This document shows positions 4,985 through 5,807 of a stretch of DNA of 5,807 bases, one piece after another. The translations under genes were made by a program, and so were the position numbers. The notes under the pieces are model-generated. The model was not told the DNA's origin, searched no databases, and saw nothing but the letters and a program-made list of their open reading frames with translations. Within the stretch, counting starts at the first letter, position 1; each line of letters opens with the position of its first letter. Source of the stretch: CAYGTS01 sp964352905. Lineage in GTDB: Bacteria; Pseudomonadota; Gammaproteobacteria; JAHCLG01. The stretch is taken from the NCBI GenBank assembly GCA_964352905.1, contig CAYGTS010000151.1:1-5807 (forward strand), read 5' to 3'.

Positions 4985-5761
4985 ATGATTTTATTAGTAG
5001 ATATTGGCAATACTTGTATCAAATGGGCAGTATGGGATAAAAAAAAATTTACGTACCTTGGCCAAATAAATCACCACTCTCAATCGATTAATGCCACTTT
5101 TCAACAAGCTTGGCAAGCAATGACAACTCCTGTTGCCGTGATATGTGCAAATACAGCGGGTAATTTAGTTGCAGAAAAATTACAAGCCTGGATTAAATCA
5201 CATTGGTCGCTTGTTTGTCATTTTGTTAAAACCAGCAAAAAAGCGCAGGGTATTACTTGCGCTTATGCTGCGCCTGAAAAATTAGGTATTGATCGTTGGA
5301 TTAATTTAATTGCTGCGAGACACTTGCATCAAGCAGGAGCGATTGCAGTGGTTGATCTGGGTACAGCTATTACCTGTGATGTTTTAGATGCAAACAATCA
5401 ACATCAAGGTGGTTACATTGCACCAGGTTATCACCTTATGCAAAAAAGCCTGTATGAGTTACTCAAAAAAGATCCCGAGAAAATACCGTATGAGAAAAGC
5501 GATCACGATCTTGGTTTAGGAAAAAATACTGAAGCTTGTTTACAGGCAGGTGTTTTGCAAGCCGTGCTTGGATCGGTGCAGCACATGGTAAATTTTGTGA
5601 AAAAAATCTATGGATCGGACATTAAAATATATATCAGTGGTGGCGATGCCAGCATAGTTAAGCAACTAGAGAGCCTGGATTACGAGTATCAGCCTAATTT
5701 AGTTCTCATAGGCCTAGCCGTTATAGCCGCACAAGAATACGACAGGGAAGGTAAACAGTAA
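4985..5761 (+). CDS. coaX: Type III pantothenate kinase, CoaX
   Basis: Phosphorylates pantothenate with ATP to 4'-phosphopantothenate, the first committed step of coenzyme A synthesis, in the cytoplasm. The 258 aa are typical of the type III family (ASKHA fold). Seen in order: the N-terminal phosphate-binding DIGNT (Asp6-Thr10) followed by IKWAVW, GIDRW (101-105) with the family's conserved Asp103, DLGTA (124-128), GGYIAPG (142-148), NT at 181-182 before the CLQAG helix, and ISGGD (217-221). All signature motifs are intact. Type III kinases, unlike CoaA, are known not to be feedback-inhibited by CoA and need a monovalent cation. The start has only a weak ribosome site and lies 6 bases after the birA stop, so translation is probably coupled to birA. 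The birA-coaX order is common in gammaproteobacteria. Confidence 0.95.
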   Translation: MILLVDIGNTCIKWAVWDKKKFTYLGQINHHSQSINATFQQAWQAMTTPVAVICANTAGNLVAEKLQAWIKSHWSLVCHFVKTSKKAQGITCAYAAPEKLGIDRWINLIAARHLHQAGAIAVVDLGTAITCDVLDANNQHQGGYIAPGYHLMQKSLYELLKKDPEKIPYEKSDHDLGLGKNTEACLQAGVLQAVLGSVQHMVNFVKKIYGSDIKIYISGGDASIVKQLESLDYEYQPNLVLIGLAVIAAQEYDREGKQ

Positions 5762-5783
5762 TTCCCGGCGAGATGTTGAATAA

Positions 5784-5805
5784 CTCAAGAACGGTCAGAT
5801 TTGAG
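5784..5805 (+). repeat. Short dispersed repeat, type 1, copy B, with hairpin potential
   Basis: CAAGAACGGTCAGATTTG (5786-5803) matches 1129-1146 at 17 of 18 bases in the same orientation. CTCAA (5784-5788) and TTGAG (5801-5805) pair around a 12-base loop, as in copy A but with two different base pairs. It starts 22 bases past the coaX stop and could act in the 3' end of the birA-coaX transcript. The window ends 2 bases later, so its right flank is unseen. Confidence 0.5.
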
Positions 5806-5807
5806 GC

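Overview
This AT-rich window most likely comes from the chromosome of a gammaproteobacterium. The HutI, HutG, BirA and CoaX proteins all look gammaproteobacterial, and the HutI style and low GC recall Legionellales-like bacteria. That placement is an impression from protein style and base composition, not a computed phylogeny.

Layout. Everything left of about 2570 is read on the minus strand. From left to right it holds: a short GC-rich segment (1-47) ending in a degenerate repeat; a 287-aa protein (83-946) that looks like one cadherin/VCBS-type beta repeat plus a C-terminal beta module, with no signal peptide; a non-coding stretch carrying a palindrome and two kinds of degenerate short repeat (1127-1179); a small helical protein of 69 aa with a very strong ribosome binding site (1193-1402); an A-tract-rich spacer with one perfect DnaA-box match (1451-1516); and hutG (1578-2567). 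Everything right of about 2620 is read on the plus strand: hutI (2622-3872), a spacer with a striking 11-bp inverted repeat (3934-3969), then birA (3998-4978) and coaX (4985-5761), only 6 bases apart. The last 46 bases carry a second copy of a repeat seen at 1127-1148.

How the genes work together. HutI and HutG catalyse the last two steps of histidine breakdown: imidazolone propionate to formiminoglutamate, then to glutamate plus formamide. They are transcribed divergently from a 54-bp gap; hutH and hutU are not in the window. BirA attaches biotin to carboxylase carrier domains and represses biotin genes in relatives. CoaX makes 4'-phosphopantothenate for coenzyme A. The birA-coaX pair is a common cofactor operon and is read here as ordinary housekeeping.

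Most of the window is conventional. The parts that deserve a second look are non-coding: a short repeat family whose two copies keep a stem through compensatory base changes, a pair of mutually exclusive hairpins just upstream of birA, and the A-tract/DnaA-box spacer. I see no evidence of a new multi-gene system.
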